NCBI RefSeq assembly: GCF_036245645.1
Contig: NZ_BTPE01000010.1
Span: forward strand, 62,001 to 126,000
DNA length: 64,000 bases
Direction: 5' to 3'
Source: Algoriphagus taiwanensis
Lineage (GTDB): Bacteria > Bacteroidota > Bacteroidia > Cytophagales > Cyclobacteriaceae
A model generated the notes under the pieces. The model did not search any database. It saw nothing but the letters and a program-made list of their open reading frames with translations, and was not told the DNA's origin. The translations under genes and the position numbers were made by a program. Numbering within the stretch: the stretch's first letter is position 1; each line of letters starts with the position of its first letter. Positions 25,722-34,687 of the stretch are shown in pieces.

Positions 25722-26423
25722 ATGCGAGTAACAAAGAGCATCTTTTCCGCTTTGGCGGTGAGCGGCACCCTCCTGATGAGTTCCTGCTTTGACAATCTGG
25801 AAAACACCCCACTCCCACCCACAGCTTACGTGTCCATTTATCAAGGCTCCCCGGATGCACCGGCTATGGATATCTTTGCCAATGCCAACCGAGTCAACCG
25901 TGATCCTATGGAGTTTACCCAAGTCTTGGGATACAGTCCCTTCTTCCCCGGCGAAAGGGATTTCCGGTTTGCAGCAGTCAATTCGGCAAGTTCTCTCCTG
26001 GAAAAAGAATTTGAATTGAAAGCAGATTCAGTTTACTCCCTTTTTGTAATCAATGAAACTGCCGCTTTGGATGCCTTTTTGGTCAAAGATATTTGGGAAG
26101 AACCCAGTGCCACTCAAGCCCAGCTGAGATTTGTCCACCTATCTGCCGATACGGAATCAGTGGACCTTTTTGTCAATGATACAAGCACTCCCCTCCTAGA
26201 AGAATCCTCATTCAAGGATGTATCGGAATATCTGGAACTGACTCCGGGCAATACAATCCTAAAAATCAAGTCCTCTGAAACCGGAGAAACCCTACTCACC
26301 TCAGGAACCTTAGACCTGAAAGGAAACCGGGTGTATACGCTGGTGGTAAGGGGAATGAGCAGCGAACCTTCAGGCCCCAAAAAACTAGACATTCAGCTGA
26401 TCACCAATTACATCGCTTACTAA
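25722..26423 (+). CDS. DUF4397-domain lipoprotein
   Basis: 233 residues with a lipoprotein signal (GTLLMSSCFDN). The body matches the DUF4397 beta-sandwich pattern in two related halves: AYVSIYQGSPDAPAMDIFAN with YSPFFPGERDFRF, then AQLRFVHLSADTESVDLFVN with YLELTPGNTILKI. Each half includes the HxSPDAxxVDVxV-like strand. Such proteins are exported and of unknown role, possibly envelope structure or adhesion. It has its own terminator and a Fur-like palindrome upstream, which suggests iron-responsive expression. Confidence 0.88.
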   Translation: MRVTKSIFSALAVSGTLLMSSCFDNLENTPLPPTAYVSIYQGSPDAPAMDIFANANRVNRDPMEFTQVLGYSPFFPGERDFRFAAVNSASSLLEKEFELKADSVYSLFVINETAALDAFLVKDIWEEPSATQAQLRFVHLSADTESVDLFVNDTSTPLLEESSFKDVSEYLELTPGNTILKIKSSETGETLLTSGTLDLKGNRVYTLVVRGMSSEPSGPKKLDIQLITNYIAY

Positions 26424-26450
26424 AGACGCCTCATTTTTTTGACTGAATTT

Positions 26451-26483
26451 CCCGGAGCCTAGGGTGGGCTTCGGGATTTTTTT
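26451..26483 (+). terminator. Rho-independent terminator after the DUF4397 gene
   Basis: CCCGGAGCC (26451-26459) pairs with GGCTTCGGG (26467-26475) with one G-T pair; loop TAGGGTG, then A and seven T. The T-run touches the end of the convergent mscS-family gene. Confidence 0.82.
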
Positions 26484-28101
26484 ATTTCCCCTCTCCACCA
26501 GGAATAGTCGAATCAGAACCATCCCGATTGGCCCGGTAATGGGGAGACATGATTTCTATCCCGTACTTCTGACAGCAGTCCTGAATGTTTTGATGAAGAT
26601 GGGAATAAATGATCGCCTGCTTATTGGGCTGCTTGGTGTAGGCATTGATCTGATAGGAGACATAAAAGTCATCCAGGCTTGTCTGGAGAACAAAAGGCTT
26701 GGGGTCTTTTTCAATATATTCAGTGGCCAAAGCAGCCTCGATGAGGGTTTCATGGATTTTTCTCCAGGGAATATCATAGCCCAGAGTGACCGAAGTATAA
26801 AGAATTAAGCCTTGGCCTTCGGCTTGAAGGGAATAGTTGATGGTATTTCCTGTCAAAACTGAGGAGTTGGGGATGGTAATGATCTCATTTTTGGGAGTCT
26901 TGATGCGGGTGACCAAAATGGTCTTCTCAACCACATCGCCCTGCACATCTGCAATCTTTATCCTGTCCCCGGGCTTGAATGGCCTCATGTAAGTGATCAC
27001 CAAGCCGGCAATCATATTGGTGATCGCTGAGGAAGAACCCAAAGAGAAAATCACCCCGACAAATACACTGACCCCTTTGAAAATCGGAGAATCTGACCCG
27101 GGCAAATATGGAAAAATCAAAACAAGGGTAAACGCCAAAAGCAGAAAACGGACGATATTATAGGTGGGCATTGCCCAATCAGGATGAAAACCAGCCACCT
27201 GAAGTCTTTCCAGCTCTATCTCCCGGAAAATAAACCGGACAAAGCGAATCAGGTATCTCATAAAAATTATGATTACCAAAATGCTGAATAAGTTGGGTAG
27301 ATAATCCAATGTAGATTCAAATATTCTGCTGACTGGATTCAAGACCCAACTAAGAATATCATCAGACCAGTCCTCAGAGGCTGGAAAAATACTGAAGAGG
27401 ATAGGCAGCAAGAGATAGAGTAAAATCAAAACGAGAATCCACCTCAGGATTTTAATCAGTTGAATAGTCAGCCCTTTTTCCTGATCGCTGGTGAGGAAGG
27501 TGTATCCCTTATAGGTCAAATCCCTAAACACCCTGCTACCTTTTGAAGAGACCCAATGGACAAGTCTGTGGGTGGCTTTATGAATCAAAATAAAAATAAG
27601 GACTGCCGCCAAAATCGCTAAAAGGGCAAGGGATATCCGTTTTATCCAGGCTTCTACTTTGTTTTCCTCCTGGTAGTTAAGAATATCCTGATTGATTACA
27701 TCCCGGACAGCTATAGCCAAACTATGGATATCATATTGGTCATCCCGGATATCCTGTTGAGTTACTGTACCGATTATTTCGTTTTTGTATAGGATATCGT
27801 ATCCATTTTCCAATTCCTCTATTTGAAGGGAATCAGCCACATAGCGTGGATTGGTAGCAAGTTTTTGGATTCTCTCGGTAATTCTTTTGGCTCTTTCCTC
27901 GGCAGTAAGAGACCCCAATCTGGAATAAACAGTAAACAGGGTATCTTGGAAAGCTCCGAGTACAGGAAATCCGATATTTTGCTCTGCTTGGGGTGGCTGA
28001 TTTGAGGTAGATTCCTGCTGAAAGGAAAACCCATTAGAGGCAAGCAAAAGACAAAATAACAGGACAGGGATAATGAGAATCCGCGAATAATTATTTTTCA
28101 T
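26482..28101 (-). CDS. MscS-family mechanosensitive ion channel
   Basis: 539 residues. A signal-like N terminus (IIPVLLFCLLLASNGFSFQ) is followed by an extracytoplasmic region to about residue 150. Four or five membrane segments come next, then the MscS core: GVIFSLGSSSAITNMIAGL (pore-lining helix with small residues), VITYMRPFKPGDRIKIADVQGDVVEKT and IITIPNSSVLTGNTINYS in the beta domain. Such channels open under membrane tension and release solutes during osmotic down-shock. The large N-terminal part makes it a longer MscS variant. It is monocistronic, with a 153-bp gap upstream holding a terminator. Confidence 0.92.
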   Translation of the reverse strand: MKNNYSRILIIPVLLFCLLLASNGFSFQQESTSNQPPQAEQNIGFPVLGAFQDTLFTVYSRLGSLTAEERAKRITERIQKLATNPRYVADSLQIEELENGYDILYKNEIIGTVTQQDIRDDQYDIHSLAIAVRDVINQDILNYQEENKVEAWIKRISLALLAILAAVLIFILIHKATHRLVHWVSSKGSRVFRDLTYKGYTFLTSDQEKGLTIQLIKILRWILVLILLYLLLPILFSIFPASEDWSDDILSWVLNPVSRIFESTLDYLPNLFSILVIIIFMRYLIRFVRFIFREIELERLQVAGFHPDWAMPTYNIVRFLLLAFTLVLIFPYLPGSDSPIFKGVSVFVGVIFSLGSSSAITNMIAGLVITYMRPFKPGDRIKIADVQGDVVEKTILVTRIKTPKNEIITIPNSSVLTGNTINYSLQAEGQGLILYTSVTLGYDIPWRKIHETLIEAALATEYIEKDPKPFVLQTSLDDFYVSYQINAYTKQPNKQAIIYSHLHQNIQDCCQKYGIEIMSPHYRANRDGSDSTIPGGEGK

Positions 28102-28198
28102 AGGAGCTATAATTCCAAATGAATTTAGAAGAAAAAAATATCTTTTTGGGGAGGTGGTATCGCTAGGGCAAAAATTTCATAAAACGGGATACTAGATC

Positions 28199-28229
28199 AA
28201 AAAAAACACCCCGAATAGCTTCAGGGTGT
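28199..28229 (-). terminator. Rho-independent terminator of the sigma-factor operon
   Basis: On the minus strand ACACCCTGAA and TTCGGGGTGT form the stem around a short loop, followed by a run of T (plus-strand A-run 28199-28206). It lies 26 bp after the stop at 28255. Confidence 0.8.
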
Positions 28230-28254
28230 GTCGTTGGTTTAGCTTTCGGTTTTT

Positions 28255-29562
28255 TTATTTCTTTTGGACCGTACCAAAGTTGACTTTCAGAGCTGCGCCG
28301 AAAAAGCCGGGATTATTCCCTGTGCCAGAGATATCCTGCAAAGGATAATTGTAGAACGGCATCAACAGATAGGCAGCTTTCTTAGACTCCAAAACCACAA
28401 TATTTACTCCCAGATTAGCCGTAGCAAATGGAATAAAGCGGGAAGATGGAGTGTCCACTGTAGAAAGACTAGATACTGATTCAGACCTGAGCGTAAATCC
28501 ATCAGAATTGGCAGACTGAGCATCAAATACTGCCACTTGACGGAGATAGCTGTTCTCTTGCTGAGCTTTGTTGGTAAATGCCATCAGATTAGAGAACCCT
28601 GCCTGTATGGCGATCGATTGCCGACGATTGACCGGATAGGTGACGAATAGCGGGATATCAATCTGCACCTGAGATACATCCACTTCCTGACGCACGGGAT
28701 AGGAAGCGTTGGCGATCTGCACAAAGCTCTCCCCTTGGTCAGATTGATTGAAGAAATTGACCCCCATTCCCGAGCCAAGTTCAAGTTTTTCACCCAAGGC
28801 CCAATTTACCTGAGCTCCCAAGCCCAAGGAAGTACCGGAGATGGACTGATTGTCTGCTTGAGAGCTGCTTACTCCGGGACTAAAGCCCAAGGAAAGGGTT
28901 CGTGTCCGGTATTCATCTGCACTTGTGGGCTGTTTCTCCTCCGCTTCGGTCAATTCGGCAATTTGTTTCTTAAGCGCCTCGACTTTGCTTTGGGTGAGTG
29001 AATCCTCCGCACTCATTTTCGCTTCAGCAATTGGAGTGGAGGACCTACGCTCCTCCTTCGACTCCATTTCCGATGGTGTAGCTTTTGTTTCTTTCCCGGC
29101 AGCATCTTCTTTTTCGGCCAGGAGCAAAGGCTGTCCGTTTTTCTTGTGATCAAAATTAGCTTTAGGCTTTCCAGGGTCGGAATTTAGCGCAAGCTGTGGG
29201 GAGGTCTCCTGAGGCTTGACTTCCTGTGTTTCAGGTGACGGGGAATTATCTTCTGCGAGAGAGTTAATCTCTTCTTTGAGCGGATTTTCCTGAACGGGTT
29301 CATTGAGGCTTTGTTCGGCGAGATTTTCCTGTCCTGTCGGATTTAATTCTCCGATTTTGCCCATATCCAAGGCAAAATAAGCCGCAAGGAAAATCAAAAG
29401 GGACGCGGCCATTCCCCCTGCCCAGTAGGCAAATTTGAACCCTACACCGACTCTTTTGGCCTGAAAAGCCTCCCAGGCCCCTTCCTCATAAGGAACAGGA
29501 TCATTGTCCTGATGCCTTCGCAGGTTCTTTGCGAGCCATTTATCCAGATTATCTTCCTGCAT
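28255..29562 (-). CDS. Membrane protein with anti-sigma-like N terminus and beta-barrel-like C terminus
   Basis: 435 residues. A charged N-terminal part (DNLDKWLAKNLRRHQDNDPV) is followed by one membrane helix at about 44-66 (GGMAASLLIFLAAYFAL). Then comes a long Glu/Lys/Pro/Ser-rich linker (about 75-200) and a C-terminal half of alternating strands (SLGFSPGVSSSQ, GLGAQVNWALGEKLELGSGM, ALKVNFGTVQ) like an outer-membrane beta-barrel. The gene overlaps the 3' end of the ECF sigma gene by 14 bp. That overlap and the N-terminal layout suggest an anti-sigma protein that spans the periplasm to sense the envelope. It is not a classical FecR, and the role is inference. Confidence 0.75.
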   Translation of the reverse strand: MQEDNLDKWLAKNLRRHQDNDPVPYEEGAWEAFQAKRVGVGFKFAYWAGGMAASLLIFLAAYFALDMGKIGELNPTGQENLAEQSLNEPVQENPLKEEINSLAEDNSPSPETQEVKPQETSPQLALNSDPGKPKANFDHKKNGQPLLLAEKEDAAGKETKATPSEMESKEERRSSTPIAEAKMSAEDSLTQSKVEALKKQIAELTEAEEKQPTSADEYRTRTLSLGFSPGVSSSQADNQSISGTSLGLGAQVNWALGEKLELGSGMGVNFFNQSDQGESFVQIANASYPVRQEVDVSQVQIDIPLFVTYPVNRRQSIAIQAGFSNLMAFTNKAQQENSYLRQVAVFDAQSANSDGFTLRSESVSSLSTVDTPSSRFIPFATANLGVNIVVLESKKAAYLLMPFYNYPLQDISGTGNNPGFFGAALKVNFGTVQKK

Positions 29563-30097
29563 ATTCTTTCAGATGTAATTTGATCAGCTGACGGAGCTTG
29601 GTTTTGGCCCGCGTCAGGTAAACTCTCGAGGAGCTTTCGGTTATGTTTAACTGCTCAGCTACCTCACGGTGACTGAATCCCTCCACCTCATAGAGGTTGA
29701 AGACAATTTGCTGGTCCTCGGGCAGCTGGTAGAGGAGCTTGAGAATCTCCTCGTAGGCCAGGTCGTCCGGGGCATATACGGGGTCGAAAACGGGCGTTTC
29801 GCCGTCTGCTTCCTCGTGGTTTTGTATACGTTTATTTTTTCTGTAATAATCAATGGCTGTGTTGACGGTAATTCTTCTCAGCCAAGGCTTGACGGCAGGA
29901 GCTTGTTCCAGTTTTTTCAGGGAATCAAAAAATTTCAGGAAGGAATCCTGAGTGATTTCCTGGGCCTGATCCCGACTTTTGACATAGGAGAGACCAATCC
30001 CCATGACAAAGCCATAGTAGCGCTTGAAAAACACTTCTTCATGCTTTCTGGATCGACGTTTGCAACCGTCAATCAACTCTTGGTCCGACCAGTTCAA
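29549..30097 (-). CDS. ECF-type RNA polymerase sigma factor
   Basis: 182 residues. Sigma region 2 is visible as FFKRYYGFVMGIGLSYVKSRDQAQEITQD-type sequence (residues about 23-52, with the QEITQDSFLKFF core). Region 4 is LLYQLPEDQQIVFNLYEVEG followed by SHREVAEQLNITESSSRVYL. An in-frame stop lies just upstream and no ATG is available, so translation probably begins at TTG 30097. It is preceded by a lipoprotein gene (52 bp) and overlaps the membrane protein that may be its anti-sigma factor. Its targets are unknown. Confidence 0.93.
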   Translation of the reverse strand: MNWSDQELIDGCKRRSRKHEEVFFKRYYGFVMGIGLSYVKSRDQAQEITQDSFLKFFDSLKKLEQAPAVKPWLRRITVNTAIDYYRKNKRIQNHEEADGETPVFDPVYAPDDLAYEEILKLLYQLPEDQQIVFNLYEVEGFSHREVAEQLNITESSSRVYLTRAKTKLRQLIKLHLKEYAGR

Positions 30098-30149
30098 ATC
30101 AAATCTTGCCCCGTTAGTAGTAATTAAATCAAGCCTAGCTTACCTCCGA

Positions 30150-30668
30150 TCAATCTTTTTCCAAATCACAATCCCCTTCGCAATTAAAATCAAAGAAGTT
30201 GCAGTTTTCCCGGATATAGATACTCATTCGGTTTACCACACTCTCCTGAAGTGGCATAAATGCCCTTTTTAAGTCGATTTTCAGGGTATCATTTACCGTA
30301 TTGCCGCTTGTCGACCCACAATTGGTAAACTGAGGAAAAAGGTAAAGCTGAACTCGCTCCGGCATGCTTTCCTGCACGCCCCCATCCCAAACCAAAAGAT
30401 AATCTCCATTGCAGGATGAATTTCTTCTGACGACCAGTTGAAGCTCGTTTCCGGTTCGTTTGACTGCCCGGATTTCGCCAAGATTGGCGCAGAAGTTATT
30501 GCTTCCCCGCTCAAAGTTGAGCTGTTGATACAGCTTTTGATTGACCTGAAACCGCACTTGGTCAAATCTCACCTCATAAGAAACTCCCAAAAAAGGAGAA
30601 TCCATATCCCCTTCCTCAGCACAGGAAACGAAGAATAACAACAAGAATATCCTTAGCAGGGATTTCAT
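30150..30668 (-). CDS. Small lipoprotein of unknown function
   Basis: 172 residues with a lipoprotein signal (FLLLFFVSCAEEG). The body is beta-rich (VSYEVRFDQVRFQVNQKLY, LQLVVRRNSSCNGDYLLVW, VQLYLFPQFTNCG). It has six or more cysteines, including ENCNFFDFNCEGDCDLE at the C terminus, which probably form disulfides. I do not recognise a family. It is 52 bp upstream of the ECF sigma gene on the same strand and may belong to that regulatory unit. Confidence 0.78.
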   Translation of the reverse strand: MKSLLRIFLLLFFVSCAEEGDMDSPFLGVSYEVRFDQVRFQVNQKLYQQLNFERGSNNFCANLGEIRAVKRTGNELQLVVRRNSSCNGDYLLVWDGGVQESMPERVQLYLFPQFTNCGSTSGNTVNDTLKIDLKRAFMPLQESVVNRMSIYIRENCNFFDFNCEGDCDLEKD

Positions 30669-30748
30669 AGGTTGGTTTGTTTTTATGATGTAGACGAGAA
30701 GTAGCTAAGAGATGCTACAATTCAAACAAAAATCGACAAGGACATCTT

Positions 30749-31243
30749 TCAAAGTTTTCTATAAAATATCAAGACGGAAACGAGTCCCTGCACAGGATGT
30801 CGGTAAGCATCAGGCAGTTCTCCGATTACCTGAAAGTCCAGACTTTTCCAAAGGCTAACGGCAGAATGATTAGTGGAGATCACAAAATTAAACTGCATGG
30901 CCTGAAACCCCAATGCTTTGGCTTCTTTCAGGGCAAAACTACCCAAAGCCCTACCTATTCCTCTCCCCTTTTGACCCGGATCTACCATAAACCCCGCATT
31001 GCACACATGATCTCCCAAATCAGGCTGATTGGCTTTGATATAAAATGTACCCACTGCCTTTCCTTCCATCAGAGCGATGTAGGTATTTTTATCTTCATCC
31101 AACCAATAGCCCATCATTTTTTCCTTGGATGAGTTAGGGAAAAACACGTAGGTACCCCCTGCTTGGATAATAGGCTCAATCACAGCCCAAAGGGCGTCTT
31201 CATCGCTCTTTTTTGCAGGTCTAATCTCCAAACTCGGGTTCAT
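30749..31243 (-). CDS. GNAT-family N-acetyltransferase
   Basis: 164 residues with the GNAT layout: LEIRPAKKSDEDALWAVIEP at the N terminus, then GKAVGTFYIKANQPDLGDHV and NAGFMVDPGQKGRGIGRALG, the acetyl-CoA motif A (Q/RxxGxG/A). FVISTNHSAVSLWKSLDFQVIG is the C-terminal GNAT pattern. It moves an acetyl group from acetyl-CoA to an amine, with the substrate unknown. It is divergent from the EamA transporter gene (97-bp gap) and alone on its strand. Confidence 0.9.
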   Translation of the reverse strand: MNPSLEIRPAKKSDEDALWAVIEPIIQAGGTYVFFPNSSKEKMMGYWLDEDKNTYIALMEGKAVGTFYIKANQPDLGDHVCNAGFMVDPGQKGRGIGRALGSFALKEAKALGFQAMQFNFVISTNHSAVSLWKSLDFQVIGELPDAYRHPVQGLVSVLIFYRKL

Positions 31244-31340
31244 CTTGACGGATTTTGTTTTTCAGTTCAAATTAAGCCAAGTAATTCAAACTTGGTCTGA
31301 AGATTTTTCAGGTATCTTCGCTAGCTTTTACACCTAGCCT

Positions 31341-32264
31341 ATGCCTCAGCCTACTTCCTATCAGAAAATACCGGGAATTATCATGGCCCTTTCATCAGCT
31401 ATTTTTTGGGGAATATCGGGCACCTGTGCCCAGTTTTTATTTGAAAATCGGGAATTAAATCCCGCTTGGTTGGTGACATGGAGGATGTCTATTGCAGGTT
31501 TGATTTTGGTTTGCTTTTCTTTGGTTCAGGAAAGAAAAACCGCCTTCGAAATCTGGAGAAAACCCAAGAATGCCATTCGCCTTCTGCTCTTTGGTATCCT
31601 TGGGATGGTGGCTGTCCAATACACTTATTTTTACAGCATTTCCCTCTCCAATGCTGCTACGGCAACGATCCTTCAGTATATCGGCCCGGTATTCGTGGTC
31701 GCTTTTTACGCCATCAAAAACCGAAAATGGCCGATTTTGGTAGAATATGCCGCATTATTTCTGGCTCTTTCTGGCACCTTTCTTCTAGTCACGCACGGCT
31801 CTTTGGAAGAACTCGTTATTTCTGAAAAGGCTGTTTTCTGGGGAATACTATCCGCTTTGGCTTTGGCTTTTTACACCATTCAGCCCGTGGGTTTGCTCAG
31901 AACGTTTTCGCCAGCTGCGGTGACGGGTTGGGGTATGCTGATCGGAGGAATTACCTTTTCCCTATTCACCCAGCCTTGGTACTTTTCAGGCACTTGGGAT
32001 TGGCAGACCTGGGCTGCCTTTGCCTACATCGTCGTCTTCGGGACAGTACTGGCCTTCTATTTTTTCCTCAAATCCGTAACGATCATCGGCGCTACCAAGG
32101 CAAGCCTGCTGACAAGTGTGGAGCCGCTTTCTGCTGCGATTACAGCGGTTTTTTGGCTTGGAGTCAGTTTCCTGGGTTTGGATTGGTTGGGAACAGGCTT
32201 GATTTTGGCTACAGTGATTTTGCTGACTTTGGGTAAAAGTTCCGAGGAATCCACCACCCACTAA
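31341..32264 (+). CDS. EamA/DMT-family transporter
   Basis: 307 residues with about ten hydrophobic helices in two EamA repeats (first from IIMALSSAIFWGISGTCAQF, second from KAVFWGILSALALAFYTIQP). Typical motifs are AATATILQYIGPVFV and TKASLLTSVEPLSAAITAVF. The family exports amino acids, nucleobases or other metabolites through the inner membrane; the substrate is unknown. It is monocistronic and ends at a bidirectional terminator. Confidence 0.92.
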   Translation: MPQPTSYQKIPGIIMALSSAIFWGISGTCAQFLFENRELNPAWLVTWRMSIAGLILVCFSLVQERKTAFEIWRKPKNAIRLLLFGILGMVAVQYTYFYSISLSNAATATILQYIGPVFVVAFYAIKNRKWPILVEYAALFLALSGTFLLVTHGSLEELVISEKAVFWGILSALALAFYTIQPVGLLRTFSPAAVTGWGMLIGGITFSLFTQPWYFSGTWDWQTWAAFAYIVVFGTVLAFYFFLKSVTIIGATKASLLTSVEPLSAAITAVFWLGVSFLGLDWLGTGLILATVILLTLGKSSEESTTH

Positions 32265-32270
32265 ACGCAG

Positions 32271-32297
32271 AAAAGCCAGCCTAAATGGCTGACTTTT
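32271..32297. terminator. Bidirectional terminator hairpin
   Basis: AAAAGCCAGCC (32271-32281) and GGCTGACTTTT (32287-32297) pair with one mismatch around TAAAT. It lies between the convergent EamA transporter gene and the phosphoesterase gene. Confidence 0.7.
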
Positions 32298-32322
32298 CAG
32301 GAGGTTGGCTGGTAAATAGGGG

Positions 32323-34470
32323 TTATTTCTTACTTGGAAAGGACTTATCAGACGGAGGAGTCAATGTAGGCGCATCCTTTCTGGGCTGCTCCTCCTCGAA
32401 AACCGACTCAAATGTAGGCGCTGCATCCATTCGCTCTCCAAGTCCCCATTGGTTTTTGGGAATCCCAAACCAATGAAGTAAAGTAGCCGCAAAAGAGGTG
32501 GCATCGTAAGGCACCTCTCCCGCTGAACGGAATACGGTATTCGGTTTTACCCAAGGAGAAACCATAATCGCCGGAACTCTCGGGCCCATCAAGTCAAATC
32601 TAAAACCATCTTTCAAATCATTTGGCCAAGGCTTGTTGGCGTAAGGAGGCGGAACGTGATCACAAATCCCTCCCGGCTTCGAAAAAGTGACCACAAATAG
32701 CGTCTCTTCCCAAGCCGGGCCGTTTTTGATGGCTTCATAGACATCATTGAGTGCCTTCTCAGCAGGAACCATATCTGCACCCGGATGATAGGAAGTAGTC
32801 CCGTTTGGTGCGATCCAGACCGGTTCCAAAAAGCTGAAAGCCGGCAATTTACCTTCCTGTGCCTGCTGGAGGAAATTATTCATTGTATCAATGTAATCCT
32901 TGGTATCCGAATCCACACTAGGAATCTGACCATTCAGATAGAGGTGGTAGGTGAAAGGAACACCCTGCCATTCGATGGCATTGTAGATTTTCCAATCGCT
33001 GATACCTTGGTTCCAAAGCACTTTCCAGAGCGACTGTCTTCTTGGATATTGAGGCCAGTTGGCATAGATGCTTCCTCCTTCCCAGGTGTCCAGTCTATTC
33101 ATCGCAGAGCCAGTCAAAGCAAATGATCGGTTGATATCCGTCCCGCCGGGTACTGAAGAAAACCACTCATCGCTCGAGGCAAAGTTTTCTGCCAGTCCGT
33201 TCAGAATAGGAAGTTGATCTGGAGTAAGGGTATTCATCACATCCGTAGAGGAATTGTTCCTCACAAATCCCTTCATATCCGGCTTTTTACCGGCAGGATA
33301 ACCCGGAACCTTCTCATAAAACATCTGCTGAAGTCCATCTGAATTGTCATGAAAAGGATCCTGACGCTGGTCGGATAGGTCTATGTCCTCACTCGGCTTG
33401 CCGTCATTAAATTTCTTGGGATAGGCTTTTTTATCTCCATCCCAATTGTAAAAGTCAGGATCTACACCCACATAAGGGTGATCCTTGCCGATGGTATGGA
33501 TAGCCGATCTGTCTTTTTCATAAAGCCAGCCGACCACATTATCAAAGGAACGACTTTCCAGCATGTAAAAGACCACATGCTTGATCTTGGTGCGGAAGTA
33601 GTCCATAGTACCGGGAGCTGGTTGGGCTGAGCTTACTGCATCCTTTGTCTGGAAATAGGTCAGAGAAGAATATTCCGCCATTTCACAAGGTAGTTCCTGC
33701 CCGGTTACCACTGCTTTCAAAGGTTCTTTGGCTGTGGGTGAAAAAGACCAGATGGTATAATCTCTTTCCCCGGGAATCCAGGTGAGCAGATGATCTCCTA
33801 ATCCGATGATTCGGTGTTTCGGTGTGATTTTAGCCCATTTTCCTCCGTTTACTTCGGGGATAGAGAGAGGGACAGTATTCATAGGATCAAAACTCCATAT
33901 TCTGTAGGAGGACTCCAGAACATGGCGATCCAGCACATAATTATTCAAATAGATCAAGTCGTGTCCTTCCTGAATGGTAGGAAATCCCCCCTGAGGAAGA
34001 TAGGTGGAAGGCAAAGGGTCCGAAGAATTGGGTTTTGCAGGATTGGGGTCAAAATTGTAAAGCATGTAAGTTCCTCTGCCTGCCCCACCCACGAAAAAGA
34101 GCATAAAATTGCCCATAGAGTAAAGTGGCAGATGGTCTTGCTCATGCGGATCATTCGAATAATGACTTCGATAGTTCCAAAACTTTTTGGAAGACCAGAC
34201 GCCTTGCTGGACGGCAGGACCGTTTAGGGGATCCTTGGAGGTGGGGTCAAATTCCAAAAGCTTGTAGGGATAATTTTTCCCATTGACAGCATCCAAGCCA
34301 GCCCCCCACTCCAGTAAATATCCCCCAATCTGGGTGATTCTGTGGGTAGAAGGAATCTGGGCAGAGGAGTCCAGAGGGACTTGTTCAAAGATAGGGCCAT
34401 TCGCCAGTGAAAATTTCCAAACTAAATAGGAATTGGAGTTGGCACTTCGGCCGATAAGGTAGGCAGACAT
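32323..34470 (-). CDS. Propeller-fused alkaline phosphatase-fold phosphoesterase
   Basis: 715 residues. The first 300 contain about five copies of a 45-50 residue beta repeat of the form YxIWSFDPxxxxPL...GDxLLxW.PG, so probably a propeller-like domain. From about 305 a phospholipase C/acid phosphatase-type domain follows: HVVFYMLESRSFDNVVGWL (normally MMENRSFDH), SVPGGTDINRSFALTGSAMN, FSFLEPVWIAPNG and GPRVPAIMVSPWVKP. The usual DExGGxxDHV motif reads FSKPGGICDHVPPP, with the acidic pair replaced by Ser-Lys, so metal binding may be altered. There is no signal peptide, unusual for this family. It is divergent from the glutathione/DNase II cluster. Confidence 0.8.
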   Translation of the reverse strand: MSAYLIGRSANSNSYLVWKFSLANGPIFEQVPLDSSAQIPSTHRITQIGGYLLEWGAGLDAVNGKNYPYKLLEFDPTSKDPLNGPAVQQGVWSSKKFWNYRSHYSNDPHEQDHLPLYSMGNFMLFFVGGAGRGTYMLYNFDPNPAKPNSSDPLPSTYLPQGGFPTIQEGHDLIYLNNYVLDRHVLESSYRIWSFDPMNTVPLSIPEVNGGKWAKITPKHRIIGLGDHLLTWIPGERDYTIWSFSPTAKEPLKAVVTGQELPCEMAEYSSLTYFQTKDAVSSAQPAPGTMDYFRTKIKHVVFYMLESRSFDNVVGWLYEKDRSAIHTIGKDHPYVGVDPDFYNWDGDKKAYPKKFNDGKPSEDIDLSDQRQDPFHDNSDGLQQMFYEKVPGYPAGKKPDMKGFVRNNSSTDVMNTLTPDQLPILNGLAENFASSDEWFSSVPGGTDINRSFALTGSAMNRLDTWEGGSIYANWPQYPRRQSLWKVLWNQGISDWKIYNAIEWQGVPFTYHLYLNGQIPSVDSDTKDYIDTMNNFLQQAQEGKLPAFSFLEPVWIAPNGTTSYHPGADMVPAEKALNDVYEAIKNGPAWEETLFVVTFSKPGGICDHVPPPYANKPWPNDLKDGFRFDLMGPRVPAIMVSPWVKPNTVFRSAGEVPYDATSFAATLLHWFGIPKNQWGLGERMDAAPTFESVFEEEQPRKDAPTLTPPSDKSFPSKK

Positions 34471-34687
34471 AATTGAAAATGAGTTAGTTGAAAATGGTAA
34501 AAATCAATTTGCCGATTTTGATTCGGCTTAAAGAAATGTAAGAACAAAAACTAATAAAAAATAAAATATTCTGAAAAAAGTGATAAATTCCACTAAAATT
34601 AATTCAATTTATTTCCACTAAAGAAGATTCTCTTTTTTGGAGTCTATTTTCAAAATTTAATTCATTCAAACTAATTTTTATCCAATT
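34471..34687. other. AT-rich divergent intergenic region
   Basis: 217 bp of very AT-rich sequence between the phosphoesterase gene (minus) and the first gene of the plus-strand cluster. It must contain promoters for both directions, but I found no clear TTG-N19-TAnnTTTG match, hairpin or repeat in it. Confidence 0.5.
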
